In this document: one piece after another, positions 25,024 through 32,217 of the stretch
Numbering within the stretch: position 1 is the stretch's first letter
Layout: each line of letters opens with the position of its first letter
DNA from: CAZTCJ01 sp964612085
GTDB taxonomy: Bacteria; Pseudomonadota; Alphaproteobacteria; JAJFIK01
Length of the DNA stretch: 52,067 bases
Assembly (NCBI GenBank): GCA_964612085.1
Contig: CAZTCJ010000019.1
Coordinates: 1 to 52,067 of the forward strand
Reading direction: 5' to 3'
Program-made: the position numbers and the translations under genes
The notes under the pieces: model-generated
Told to the model about the DNA's origin: nothing
Databases searched by the model: none
Seen by the model: only the letters and a program-made list of their open reading frames with translations

Positions 25024-26334
25024 ATGAAGAACGCGATCATGACAACCCTCACCGGCCTCGCCGTTCTGGTGTCTGCGCCGCCCGTCCTGGCGGAGGAGGT
25101 CACCGGACGCGTTTTCGCGCGCGAGACCGCCGCGCCGCTCGATGACGCGCTGGGCCTGCGCCTGCCCGCGGGCTTCCAGGCGACGGTCTTCGCCGACGGG
25201 ATCGGCCGGGCCCGGCACATCGCCGTGCGCGACAACGGCGATGTCTATGTCAATTTGCGCCTGCCCGGGGACGGCGGATCGGGCAGCACCGTGGCCTTGC
25301 GCGATACGGATGGCGACGGTGCGGCCGACCAGATCGAACGCTTCGGCGAGCACTTCGGCACCGGCATCGCCATTCACGACGGGCACCTTTATGTCTCTTC
25401 ACGGACGGAAGTCTTCCGCTACCGGCTGGAGCCGGACGTGCTCGTGCCGCAAGGCGAGCCCGAACTGATTGTCGGCGGCTTTCCCGACCAGCGCGCCCAT
25501 GCGGCGAAAACCCTGGCGTTCGACGGCGAAGGGCACCTGTTCGTCAATCAGGGCGTGCCGTCCAATGCCTGCCAGGTGGAGATCCGCACGGCCGGATCGC
25601 CGGGCCGCCAGCCCTGCGACGAGCTCGACTATACTGGCATTTTCCGCTTCAGCGCCGATACGCCGGATCAGGATCAATTGCAGGACGGTCTGCATTTCGC
25701 CAAGGGTCTGCGCCATTCCGTGGCCATCGACTGGAATCCGATGGTGGGCGAGCTTTACATCGTCAATCATGGCCGCGATCAGTTGAACACTCTGTGGCCG
25801 GATTTTTATGACAACGAAGATAATGCCCAACTGCCCGCGGAGGAAATGCACCTCTTGCGCGAAGGCGCCAATGCGGGCTGGCCCTATACCTATTATGACG
25901 GGCGCAAGGGCCAGCGCATGGTCGCGCCGGAATATGGCGGCGACGGACAAACGCCGGCCGAGGACGGCTTGTACCAGGACCCGATCCTGGCCTTTCCGGC
26001 CCATTGGGCGCCGAACGATCTGCTGTTCTACACGGGCGATGCCTTCCCGGATGTCTTCAAGGGCGGTGCCTTTATCGCCTTCCATGGATCCTGGAACCGG
26101 GCGCCCGAGCCCCAAGGCGGTTACAATGTGGTCTTCGTGCCGTTCGACGGGGCGATGCCGGTGGGAGAGTGGGGCGTCTTCGCTGACGGTTTCGCCGGCC
26201 TGCCCATTCCGGCAAGCCCGTCCGTGGCGCGCTACCGGCCCACGGGTCTGGCGCAAGGTCCCGATGGCGCCCTGTTCATCACCGAGTCCGTGACCGGACG
26301 GATCTGGAAGGTCACCTATCAGGGGACGGAATGA
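25024..26334 (+). CDS. Periplasmic PQQ-type sugar/sorbosone dehydrogenase-like protein
   Basis: 436 residues. A signal peptide covers residues 1-23 (ending PPVLA). The rest is a soluble beta-propeller like soluble glucose/sorbosone dehydrogenases: LPAGFQATVFADGIGRARHI, VRDNGDVYVNLR, VALRDTDGDGAADQIE, GIAIHDGHLYVSS, LAFDGEGHLFVNQG, GLRHSVAIDWNPMVGELYIVNHGRDQL, GANAGWPYTYYDGR, AFHGSWNRAPEPQGGYNVVFVP and PTGLAQGPDGALFITES. Such enzymes use PQQ and Ca2+ to oxidise sugars or aldehydes and pass electrons to a cytochrome. The cytochrome c gene overlaps its stop by four bases (ATGA), which supports this role. The substrate is not known, and PQQ synthesis genes are not in the window. Confidence 0.84.
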   Translation: MKNAIMTTLTGLAVLVSAPPVLAEEVTGRVFARETAAPLDDALGLRLPAGFQATVFADGIGRARHIAVRDNGDVYVNLRLPGDGGSGSTVALRDTDGDGAADQIERFGEHFGTGIAIHDGHLYVSSRTEVFRYRLEPDVLVPQGEPELIVGGFPDQRAHAAKTLAFDGEGHLFVNQGVPSNACQVEIRTAGSPGRQPCDELDYTGIFRFSADTPDQDQLQDGLHFAKGLRHSVAIDWNPMVGELYIVNHGRDQLNTLWPDFYDNEDNAQLPAEEMHLLREGANAGWPYTYYDGRKGQRMVAPEYGGDGQTPAEDGLYQDPILAFPAHWAPNDLLFYTGDAFPDVFKGGAFIAFHGSWNRAPEPQGGYNVVFVPFDGAMPVGEWGVFADGFAGLPIPASPSVARYRPTGLAQGPDGALFITESVTGRIWKVTYQGTE

Positions 26335-26756
26335 CGGCACGCCGGTTCGGATTGTCAAAAGCGGCGGGTGCGCTGCTGGCGGTTTATGCCGGTTTATGCG
26401 CGCCCGTTTCCGCCCAAGAGGACGGCGAGACAGGCCGCGCGCTATACGACCGCCATTGCCTCACCTGTCATCAGGCGGACGGCCGGGGCGTGCCGTTCAT
26501 GCAGCCGCCGCTGGTGGGCAGCGCCATCGTCACCGGCCCGCCGGAAACCCTGATCCTGTGGACTTTGCTCGGCACGCCGCCCGGCGCCGGGCCGTCCGAA
26601 TGGGCTAACGCCATGCCCGGATTCCCGCAGCTTTCGGATATGGAGATCGCCGCGCTCCTGACCTATCTGCGCCAGGATTTCGATCATGGTGCGGACGAAG
26701 CCTTGTCGGCCATTGTGCCGGACCAGGTCGCCCCGCTCCGGGACGGGCTGCCCTAA
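26331..26756 (+). CDS. Small periplasmic cytochrome c
   Basis: 141 residues. A signal peptide ends near residue 28 (APVSAQ). The haem attachment site CLTCH is at residues 43-47, and the distal Met is in NAMPGFPQLSDMEIAALLTYLRQDF, the usual class I C-terminal helix. A single haem is expected. The start codon overlaps the stop of the dehydrogenase gene (ATGA), so translation is coupled and the protein is the likely electron acceptor of that enzyme, feeding the respiratory chain. Its 3' end overlaps the convergent msrB gene by four bases. Confidence 0.9.
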   Translation: MTARRFGLSKAAGALLAVYAGLCAPVSAQEDGETGRALYDRHCLTCHQADGRGVPFMQPPLVGSAIVTGPPETLILWTLLGTPPGAGPSEWANAMPGFPQLSDMEIAALLTYLRQDFDHGADEALSAIVPDQVAPLRDGLP

Positions 26757-27154
26757 CCCGCTGGCGGCACCAGTTTCAAGGCATGGCCGTTCAGGCAATA
26801 GCGCAGGCCCGTGGGCGGCGGGCCGTCCGGAAACACATGGCCCAGATGGGAGCCACAGCGCGCGCACAAGACCTCCGTGCGCTTCATGAACAGGCTGCGG
26901 TCTTCCCGTTCCTCCACGTGGATCTGCTTGAGCGGTGCCCAGAAGCTCGGCCAGCCGGTGCCTGAGTCGTATTTCGTCTCGGAACTGAAGAGCGGCAGAT
27001 CGCAGGCGGCGCAGTGATATAGGCCCGGCTCTTTGGAGTCCCAGTACGGGCCCGTGAAGGCCCGTTCCGTTCCATGTTCGCGCAAGATGTGGAATTGTTC
27101 CGGCGTCAGAAGGCGCCGCCATTCCTCCTTGCTCTTCTCGATCTTCTCGATCAT
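26753..27154 (-). CDS. msrB: Peptide methionine-(R)-S-oxide reductase
   Basis: 133 residues. MsrB reduces methionine R-sulfoxide in proteins using thioredoxin. The zinc cysteines are Cys48/Cys51 (HCAACD) and Cys97/Cys100 (CARCG); the catalytic Cys120 lies in GLRYCLNGHALKL. Other family marks are YDSGTGWPSFWAPL and LGHVFPDGPPPTG. The protein has no signal peptide and should be cytoplasmic. The start at 27154 is chosen because it lies seven bases after the MaoC stop with GAGG overlapping that stop, and because the family begins near this Met; a longer reading into the MaoC gene is unlikely. It is co-transcribed with the MaoC gene. Confidence 0.94.
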   Translation of the reverse strand: MIEKIEKSKEEWRRLLTPEQFHILREHGTERAFTGPYWDSKEPGLYHCAACDLPLFSSETKYDSGTGWPSFWAPLKQIHVEEREDRSLFMKRTEVLCARCGSHLGHVFPDGPPPTGLRYCLNGHALKLVPPAG

Positions 27155-27161
27155 GCGGTCC

Positions 27162-27614
27162 TCACGCGTATATGATGGAGATCGTCTCCGCGACACAGGC
27201 CGGGCGGTCCTGGCCTTCGATTTCGATCGTGATCTCGTTGATCATCTGCAGGCCGCCGGCCCGTTCCTCCACGGACAGAAGTTTCTGGCGCGCCCGGACC
27301 CGGCTGCCGGTCGGGACCATATTGGTGAAGCGCACCTTGTTGCAGCCATAGTTGATGCCACGGCTCACGCCGTCCACCCGCAGGATCTGCGCGCCCAGCA
27401 TGGGAATGAGGGAAAGCGTCAGAAAACCGTGGGCGATGGTGGTGCCGGTGGGCAGTTCCTTGGAGGCGCGGTCCACATCCACGTGAATCCATTGATGGTC
27501 GCCGGTGGCTTCCGCGAACATGTTGATCTGGTCCTGGGTGATCTCGACCCATTCGGACACGCCCAGTTCCTGACCCACATAGGTGGGCAGGTCATTATAA
27601 GCGATCACTTTCAT
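27162..27614 (-). CDS. MaoC-family dehydratase (hot-dog fold)
   Basis: 150 residues. Single hot-dog domain with the R-hydratase signature: SEWVEITQDQINMFAEATGDHQWIHVD, where the Asp/His pair in ATGDHQWIH is catalytic, followed by TTIAHGFLTLSLIPML and GINYGCNKVRFTNMVPTGSRVRAR. It would hydrate 2-enoyl-CoA to the (R)-3-hydroxyacyl-CoA, and it resembles the NodN-like, short-substrate branch. The ATG at 27614 has AAGGAGAAC upstream. It stands 30 bases after the acyl-CoA synthetase gene on the same strand, so a shared operon in acyl-CoA metabolism is likely. It may feed beta-oxidation or polyester precursors. Confidence 0.9.
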   Translation of the reverse strand: MKVIAYNDLPTYVGQELGVSEWVEITQDQINMFAEATGDHQWIHVDVDRASKELPTGTTIAHGFLTLSLIPMLGAQILRVDGVSRGINYGCNKVRFTNMVPTGSRVRARQKLLSVEERAGGLQMINEITIEIEGQDRPACVAETISIIYA

Positions 27615-27644
27615 CCGTGTTCTCCTTTGTTCGAAACTGAAATC

Positions 27645-29186
27645 CTAAACGATGCGTGAGTCCCGGTTGCCCCAATATTGATCACGGATCAGCCGTTTGT
27701 AGAGCTTGCCCGTGGGATGGCGCGGCAGTTCCTCCATGAAATCGACCGAGCGCGGACATTTCACATGGGAGAGATGCGCGCGGGCGAAGGCGATCAGTTC
27801 GGCCTCGAGATCGGGGCCCGCGTCGGCCCAATCCATGGGCTGGACGACCGCCTTGACCTCTTCGCCGAAGTCCTCGTTCGGTACGCCGATCACCGCCACA
27901 TCGGCGACTTTGTCATGGGTGATCAGCAGGTTTTCCACTTCCTGCGGATAGATGTTCACGCCGCCGGAAATGATCATATAGGCCTTGCGGTCGGTGAGGA
28001 ACAGATAGCCGTCCTCGTCCACATAGCCGATATCGCCCAGCGTCGACCAGCCTTGGGTGTTGAAGGCGTCGGCGGTTTTGTCGGGCGCGTTGTGATATTC
28101 GAACTGAGGCCCTTCGGCGAAATAGATCGTGCCGGCCTCGCCCGGCGGCAGTTCCGTGCCGTCCTCATCCAGAATATGGATGACGCCCAGAAGCGCCTTG
28201 CCGACGGAACCGGGGCGCTCGCGCCATTCTTCCGGCGTGATGGCGCAAAAACCGTTCCCTTCCGTGCCCGCATAATATTCGTAGATGACCGGACCCCACC
28301 AGTCGAGCATCTGCTCCTTGATCTGGACCGGGCAGGGGGCGGCGGCATGGATCGCGACCTTCAGCGAGCTGACGTCATAAGACCGGCGAATATCCTCTGG
28401 CAGTTTCAGCATGCGCACGAACATGGTCGGCACCCACTGGCTGTGAGTCACCTTGTGCCACTCGATTTGCCGCAAGGCCTCTTCCGGATCGAATTTTTCC
28501 ATCACGACGACGGTGCCGCCCAACCGCATGACCGCCATGCAATAGCGCAAGGGCGCCGCGTGATAAAGTGGCGCGGGCGACAGATAGGTGATGGTCTCGT
28601 CGAAGCCGTAAAGGAATTGCGCAAGGGCCAGCAAAGGGTTGGCTGCGTCGATCGCCTCGCCTGTCAGCGCGAGTTTGATGCCCTTGGGCCGGCCCGTGGT
28701 GCCGGAGGAATAGAGCATGTCCGCGCCCGCGCTTTCGTCCGCAATCGGCGTGGTGGGCTGACGATCGCGGGCAAGCTCGTAAGAGCCATAGGGATCGATC
28801 GTGCCGTTCACCATGAACCAGTGCTGGATCTGCGGCGACAAAGCGGGGAGGGCGGCGGCGACCGGTTCCATGGCCTTGGATGTGAAAAAGGCTTGGGCGC
28901 CGCAGTCTTCCAGAATATAAGCCACTTCCTCCGCCGTCAGACGGCTGCTGATACAGGTATAATAAAGGCCTGAGCGCTGCGCCGCCCAGCAGATCTCGAA
29001 AAACCGGGCATTGTTTTCCATGCAGATGCCGATGACATCGCCTGCCTTGAGGCCCAGTCTGCGGAAAAGCTGCGCGGTTTGATTGGAGCGTTCATCGAGC
29101 TGCTGATAGGTCACGGTCTCCAGGCTGCCCGCCATGATATAGGCGGGCTTCGACGGCATGGATTTGGCGTGGTGGCAGGGGTGCAT
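27645..29186 (-). CDS. Acyl-CoA synthetase (AMP-forming), FadD-like
   Basis: 513 residues. AMP-binding signature LYSSGTTGRPKGIKL lies at about residues 156-170; the next motifs are YEYYAGTEGNG, YLFLTDRKAYMIISGGVNIYPQEVE and PRHPTGKLYKRLIRD (catalytic Lys). The substrate would be a fatty or aromatic acid activated with ATP and CoA in the cytoplasm. The start codon at 29186 is chosen because GGAGG lies eight bases upstream; an upstream reading to 29291 adds 35 residues without a ribosome site. It precedes maoC and msrB on the minus strand, and an inverted-repeat element lies about 155 bases upstream of its start. The specific acid is not known. Confidence 0.9.
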   Translation of the reverse strand: MHPCHHAKSMPSKPAYIMAGSLETVTYQQLDERSNQTAQLFRRLGLKAGDVIGICMENNARFFEICWAAQRSGLYYTCISSRLTAEEVAYILEDCGAQAFFTSKAMEPVAAALPALSPQIQHWFMVNGTIDPYGSYELARDRQPTTPIADESAGADMLYSSGTTGRPKGIKLALTGEAIDAANPLLALAQFLYGFDETITYLSPAPLYHAAPLRYCMAVMRLGGTVVVMEKFDPEEALRQIEWHKVTHSQWVPTMFVRMLKLPEDIRRSYDVSSLKVAIHAAAPCPVQIKEQMLDWWGPVIYEYYAGTEGNGFCAITPEEWRERPGSVGKALLGVIHILDEDGTELPPGEAGTIYFAEGPQFEYHNAPDKTADAFNTQGWSTLGDIGYVDEDGYLFLTDRKAYMIISGGVNIYPQEVENLLITHDKVADVAVIGVPNEDFGEEVKAVVQPMDWADAGPDLEAELIAFARAHLSHVKCPRSVDFMEELPRHPTGKLYKRLIRDQYWGNRDSRIV

Positions 29187-29340
29187 CAGACGGTCCTCCG
29201 GTTGGGCTCTGTTGAGGGTCAGCGCATCGGTCTGGTTCGAGACCAAAACCGGTCCGGACCAGGAGAAAAGCGCAAGACAGTGTAGGGCCACTTTCGAGCA
29301 TTTTCGACGCCGTCTGGGCCGGTTTTGGCCGAACCCTCCG

Positions 29341-29440
29341 GGCCGGGCTTAAAGGCGACAGGACCGTGTCGGTCGTCCTCGAATATGGTCACCATGTCCT
29401 TCGTCCTCCCTCCTGGTCCTATCGCCTTTACGCCCCGGCC
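29341..29440. repeat. About 100-bp long inverted-repeat element upstream of the acyl-CoA synthetase
   Basis: Left arm 29341-29365 and right arm 29415-29440 are inverted copies of about 25 bases. The inner 16 bases (TAAAGGCGAcAGGACC against GGTCCTaTCGCCTTTA) differ by one base, and the outer part is GGCCGGG against CCCCGGCC with small gaps. The centre contains the palindrome ATGGTCACCAT. It begins 20 bases after the stop of the GMC gene and lies upstream of the synthetase gene, both on the minus strand. It could be a 3'-end structure of the GMC transcript or a small palindromic insertion. No T-run or flanking target duplication was seen. The whole 273-bp gap contains no gene. Confidence 0.7.
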
Positions 29441-29459
29441 AGAGCCGATACGGTGACCC

Positions 29460-31061
29460 TCAACAGAGCCCTCGAATTATGTCAGCCGCTTTTTCAGCGA
29501 TCATGATGGTGGGGGCGTTGGTGTTGCCGGACACGAGGCGCGGCATGATCGAGGCATCGACCACGCGCAGGCCCTCGATGCCGTGAACGCGCAATTGCGC
29601 ATCCACCACGGCCTGCGGGTCGGAGCCCATCTTGCAGGTGCCCACGGGGTGATAGATGGTCGAGCCCCATTCCCGGGCATAGGCGAGCAGTTCGTCATCG
29701 GTTTGCGCTTGCGAGGCGGGCGGCAGTTCCTCGCCGCGATAGGGATCGAGCGCGGGTTGCTCCACGATCCGCCGCGCCCAGCGCAGGCCTTCGACGATGG
29801 TCTGCTGGTCGATGGGATCGCTCAGATAGTTGGGCTTGATCGCCGGGTGGGCGGACGGATCGGCGCTTTTCACATGAACGCTGCCCCGGCTTTCCGGGCG
29901 CAACTGGCAGGGCGCGGTGGTCAGCCCGGGGAGCTTTTCCAGCATCATCTTCTGTTTCTCCCGCATGGCCTCCACATCGAGGCTGGCGGGCAGAATATGG
30001 AACTGAACGTCCGGCGTGGCGAGTTCGGGCCGTGTCTTGACGAAGGCGTAGAGATGGGCCGCGCTCAGCGTGAACAGCCCTTCCCGGCGGAAGAGATATT
30101 TGAAGATCTCCTGGACCACGCTCCAGCCCTGCATCATGTCGTTGACGGTGATGGGCTGGGTGATCCGGTGGCGGATCGATATCACATAATGATCCTGCAG
30201 GTTTTCACCGACGCCGGGCAAGGCGTGGAGCACGTCGATGCCGCGCTCGCGCAAAAGGGCCGGGTTGCCGATGCCGGACAGTTCCAGAAGCTGGGGCGAG
30301 TTGATGGCGCCGCCGCACAAAATCACTTCCTTGCCGGCGCGCACCTCATGCACGGTGCCGCCCTGGCTGTATTGAATGCCCACGGCCTTGCGGCCTTCGA
30401 ACAGCACCTTGTGAACCAGCGCCTTGGTCTCGACACGGAGGTTCGTCCTGTCCATGGCGGGTTTCAGATAGGCGCTCGCGGCACTCCAGCGCACGCCGTT
30501 CTTCACGGTGAGCTGATAATAGCCGATGCCTTCCTGCTCGCCCGCATTGATGTCTTCCCGGTGCGGAAGACCGGCCTGGACACCCGCCGCGATCACCGCG
30601 TCGGAGACCGGATGGCGCATGGTGGGCTCGGAGACATTGAGCGGCCCGTTCTGGCCATGGGCCTCGTCCGTGTAGCGCTCATTGTGCTCGGATTTGCGGA
30701 AGTAAGGCAGCACGTCGTCATAGCCCCATCCCGTATTGCCCGATTGGCGCCAGCCATCGTAGTCCTCGCGTTGGCCGCGCACATACAAGAGCCCGTTGAT
30801 CGAGCTGGAGCCGCCCAGGACCTTGCCGCGCGGCCAGACATGGGTGCGGTCGTTGGAGCCGGGGTCCGGTTCGGTCTCGTACATCCAGTTGACCTTGGGA
30901 TCGGTCAGAGTCTGGGAATAGCCCACGGGAATATGGATCCAGGGGCTTGAGTCCTTGCCGCCCGCCTCCACGAGCAAGACGCTGGTCTTGCCGTCTTCCG
31001 TCAGCCGATTGGCGAGCACGCAGCCCGCGGAACCCGCTCCGACGATGATGTAATCGGTCAT
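29460..31061 (-). CDS. GMC-family oxidoreductase (choline/alcohol dehydrogenase-like)
   Basis: 533 residues, FAD-dependent. The dinucleotide-binding motif IIVGAGSAGCVLANRL starts at residue 5; the GMC signature 1 is WPRGKVLGGSSSINGLLYVRG and signature 2 is GGAINSPQLLELSGIG. The active-site His is in YHPVGTCKMGSD and the closing Asn in SGNTNAPTIMIAEKAADII. The pattern is that of BetA and AlkJ-type alcohol dehydrogenases, which oxidise alcohols to aldehydes at the membrane or cytoplasm. No betaine genes adjoin it; the acyl-CoA synthetase, MaoC and crotonase genes suggest an alcohol rather than choline as substrate, by inference. It is divergent from the crotonase gene. Confidence 0.92.
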   Translation of the reverse strand: MTDYIIVGAGSAGCVLANRLTEDGKTSVLLVEAGGKDSSPWIHIPVGYSQTLTDPKVNWMYETEPDPGSNDRTHVWPRGKVLGGSSSINGLLYVRGQREDYDGWRQSGNTGWGYDDVLPYFRKSEHNERYTDEAHGQNGPLNVSEPTMRHPVSDAVIAAGVQAGLPHREDINAGEQEGIGYYQLTVKNGVRWSAASAYLKPAMDRTNLRVETKALVHKVLFEGRKAVGIQYSQGGTVHEVRAGKEVILCGGAINSPQLLELSGIGNPALLRERGIDVLHALPGVGENLQDHYVISIRHRITQPITVNDMMQGWSVVQEIFKYLFRREGLFTLSAAHLYAFVKTRPELATPDVQFHILPASLDVEAMREKQKMMLEKLPGLTTAPCQLRPESRGSVHVKSADPSAHPAIKPNYLSDPIDQQTIVEGLRWARRIVEQPALDPYRGEELPPASQAQTDDELLAYAREWGSTIYHPVGTCKMGSDPQAVVDAQLRVHGIEGLRVVDASIMPRLVSGNTNAPTIMIAEKAADIIRGLC

Positions 31062-31209
31062 AAGCCTCCCCGCATTTCTCCCCGGACGAGAATGAACCGG
31101 GCTTCAAGTCCCGCTCTCGACGGATTGTCATTTTTCCCCATGATAGGAACAGCGGCTAACAACCGTAAACCCGTCATGGCCAATGACACGCCGATCAGGG
31201 AGGATAAGC

Positions 31210-32082
31210 ATGACTTACGAAACCATTTCTTGCGCGGTGGAGGACAAGGTCCTCACCATCACGCTCAACCGCCCGGACCGGCTCAATGCCTTCACCGACA
31301 CCATGCGGTTGGAGTTGATCGACGCTTTCGGCCGGGCGGACGCCGATGACGAGGTACGGGCGGTGATCGTGACGGGGGCGGGCCGGGCCTTCTGCGCTGG
31401 CGCCGATCTGGGCGCGGGCGAGGCGACCTTCGACTATGAAGCGCGCCGGGGCACCGACGGCATCAACTATTCCGATCCGCGCCTGCGCGACGGCGGCGGC
31501 CAAGTCACCTTGCGCATTTTCGAATGCCTGAAGCCGGTGATCGCCGCCGTGAACGGTCCGGCGGTCGGGGTCGGCGCCACCATGCAACTGCCCATGGACG
31601 TCCGGCTGGCCTCGGAAAACGCCAAGTTCGGCTTCGTCTTCGCCCGGCGCGGCATCGTGCCGGAAGCGTGCAGTAGCTGGTTCCTGCCCCGTGTGGTGGG
31701 CATCTCCCAGGCGCTTGAATGGACCATGTCGGGCCGTGTCTTCCCAGCTCAGGAAGCCAAGGACGCAGGTCTCGTGCGCGAGATCTATGCGCCCGACGAT
31801 CTGCTCCCGGCGGCCCATGAGATGGCCCGGGACATTGCCGAGAACACCTCGGCCGTCTGTGTGGCGCTTGCCCGCCAGATGATGTGGCGGATGCTGGGCG
31901 CCGATCACCCCATGGAGGCCCACAAGGTGGACAGCCGGGGCATCGTCGCCATGGGCCGGGCGGCGGACGCCAAGGAAGGGGTCATGTCCTTCCTGGAAAA
32001 GCGCCCCGCCAACTATCCCCTGAAAGTGAGCCAGGACATGCCCGATTACTTCCCCTGGTGGCAAGACCGGCCTTACGAATAA
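31210..32082 (+). CDS. Enoyl-CoA hydratase/isomerase (crotonase) family protein
   Basis: 290 residues. Oxyanion-hole segments are NRPDRLNAFTDTMRLELIDAF and GAGRAFCAGADLGAGE, then AAVNGPAVGVGATM; a glutamate that fits the catalytic position lies in RRGIVPEACSSWFLPR. The C-terminal helices end KVSQDMPDYFPWW. The residue after the E is A rather than G, which is common in family members acting as hydratases. It would hydrate or isomerise an enoyl-CoA in beta-oxidation or a related pathway. ATG at 31210 has GGGAGG six to seven bases upstream. It is divergent from the GMC gene and followed by a terminator-like hairpin. Confidence 0.9.
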   Translation: MTYETISCAVEDKVLTITLNRPDRLNAFTDTMRLELIDAFGRADADDEVRAVIVTGAGRAFCAGADLGAGEATFDYEARRGTDGINYSDPRLRDGGGQVTLRIFECLKPVIAAVNGPAVGVGATMQLPMDVRLASENAKFGFVFARRGIVPEACSSWFLPRVVGISQALEWTMSGRVFPAQEAKDAGLVREIYAPDDLLPAAHEMARDIAENTSAVCVALARQMMWRMLGADHPMEAHKVDSRGIVAMGRAADAKEGVMSFLEKRPANYPLKVSQDMPDYFPWWQDRPYE

Positions 32083-32121
32083 GATAGGCTGGCGAATAGG
32101 ATAAAGTGACCAGGACACACG

Positions 32122-32170
32122 GCGGGGACGGGCCGGGCCTTCGCAACAGGGCCAGCCGTCCTCGCTTTTT
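32122..32170 (+). terminator. Probable intrinsic terminator after the crotonase gene
   Basis: GCGGGGACGG (32122-32131) pairs with CCGTCCTCGC (32156-32165) with one G-U pair, has an inner GGCC-rich secondary stem, and is followed by TTTTT (32166-32170). It separates the crotonase gene from the antiporter gene, whose start lies 48 bases further on. Confidence 0.7.
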
Positions 32171-32217
32171 CTCTTGCCGTCCTGGAGTTGGGGCAGCCGG
32201 TAACACGATAGGGCCTG

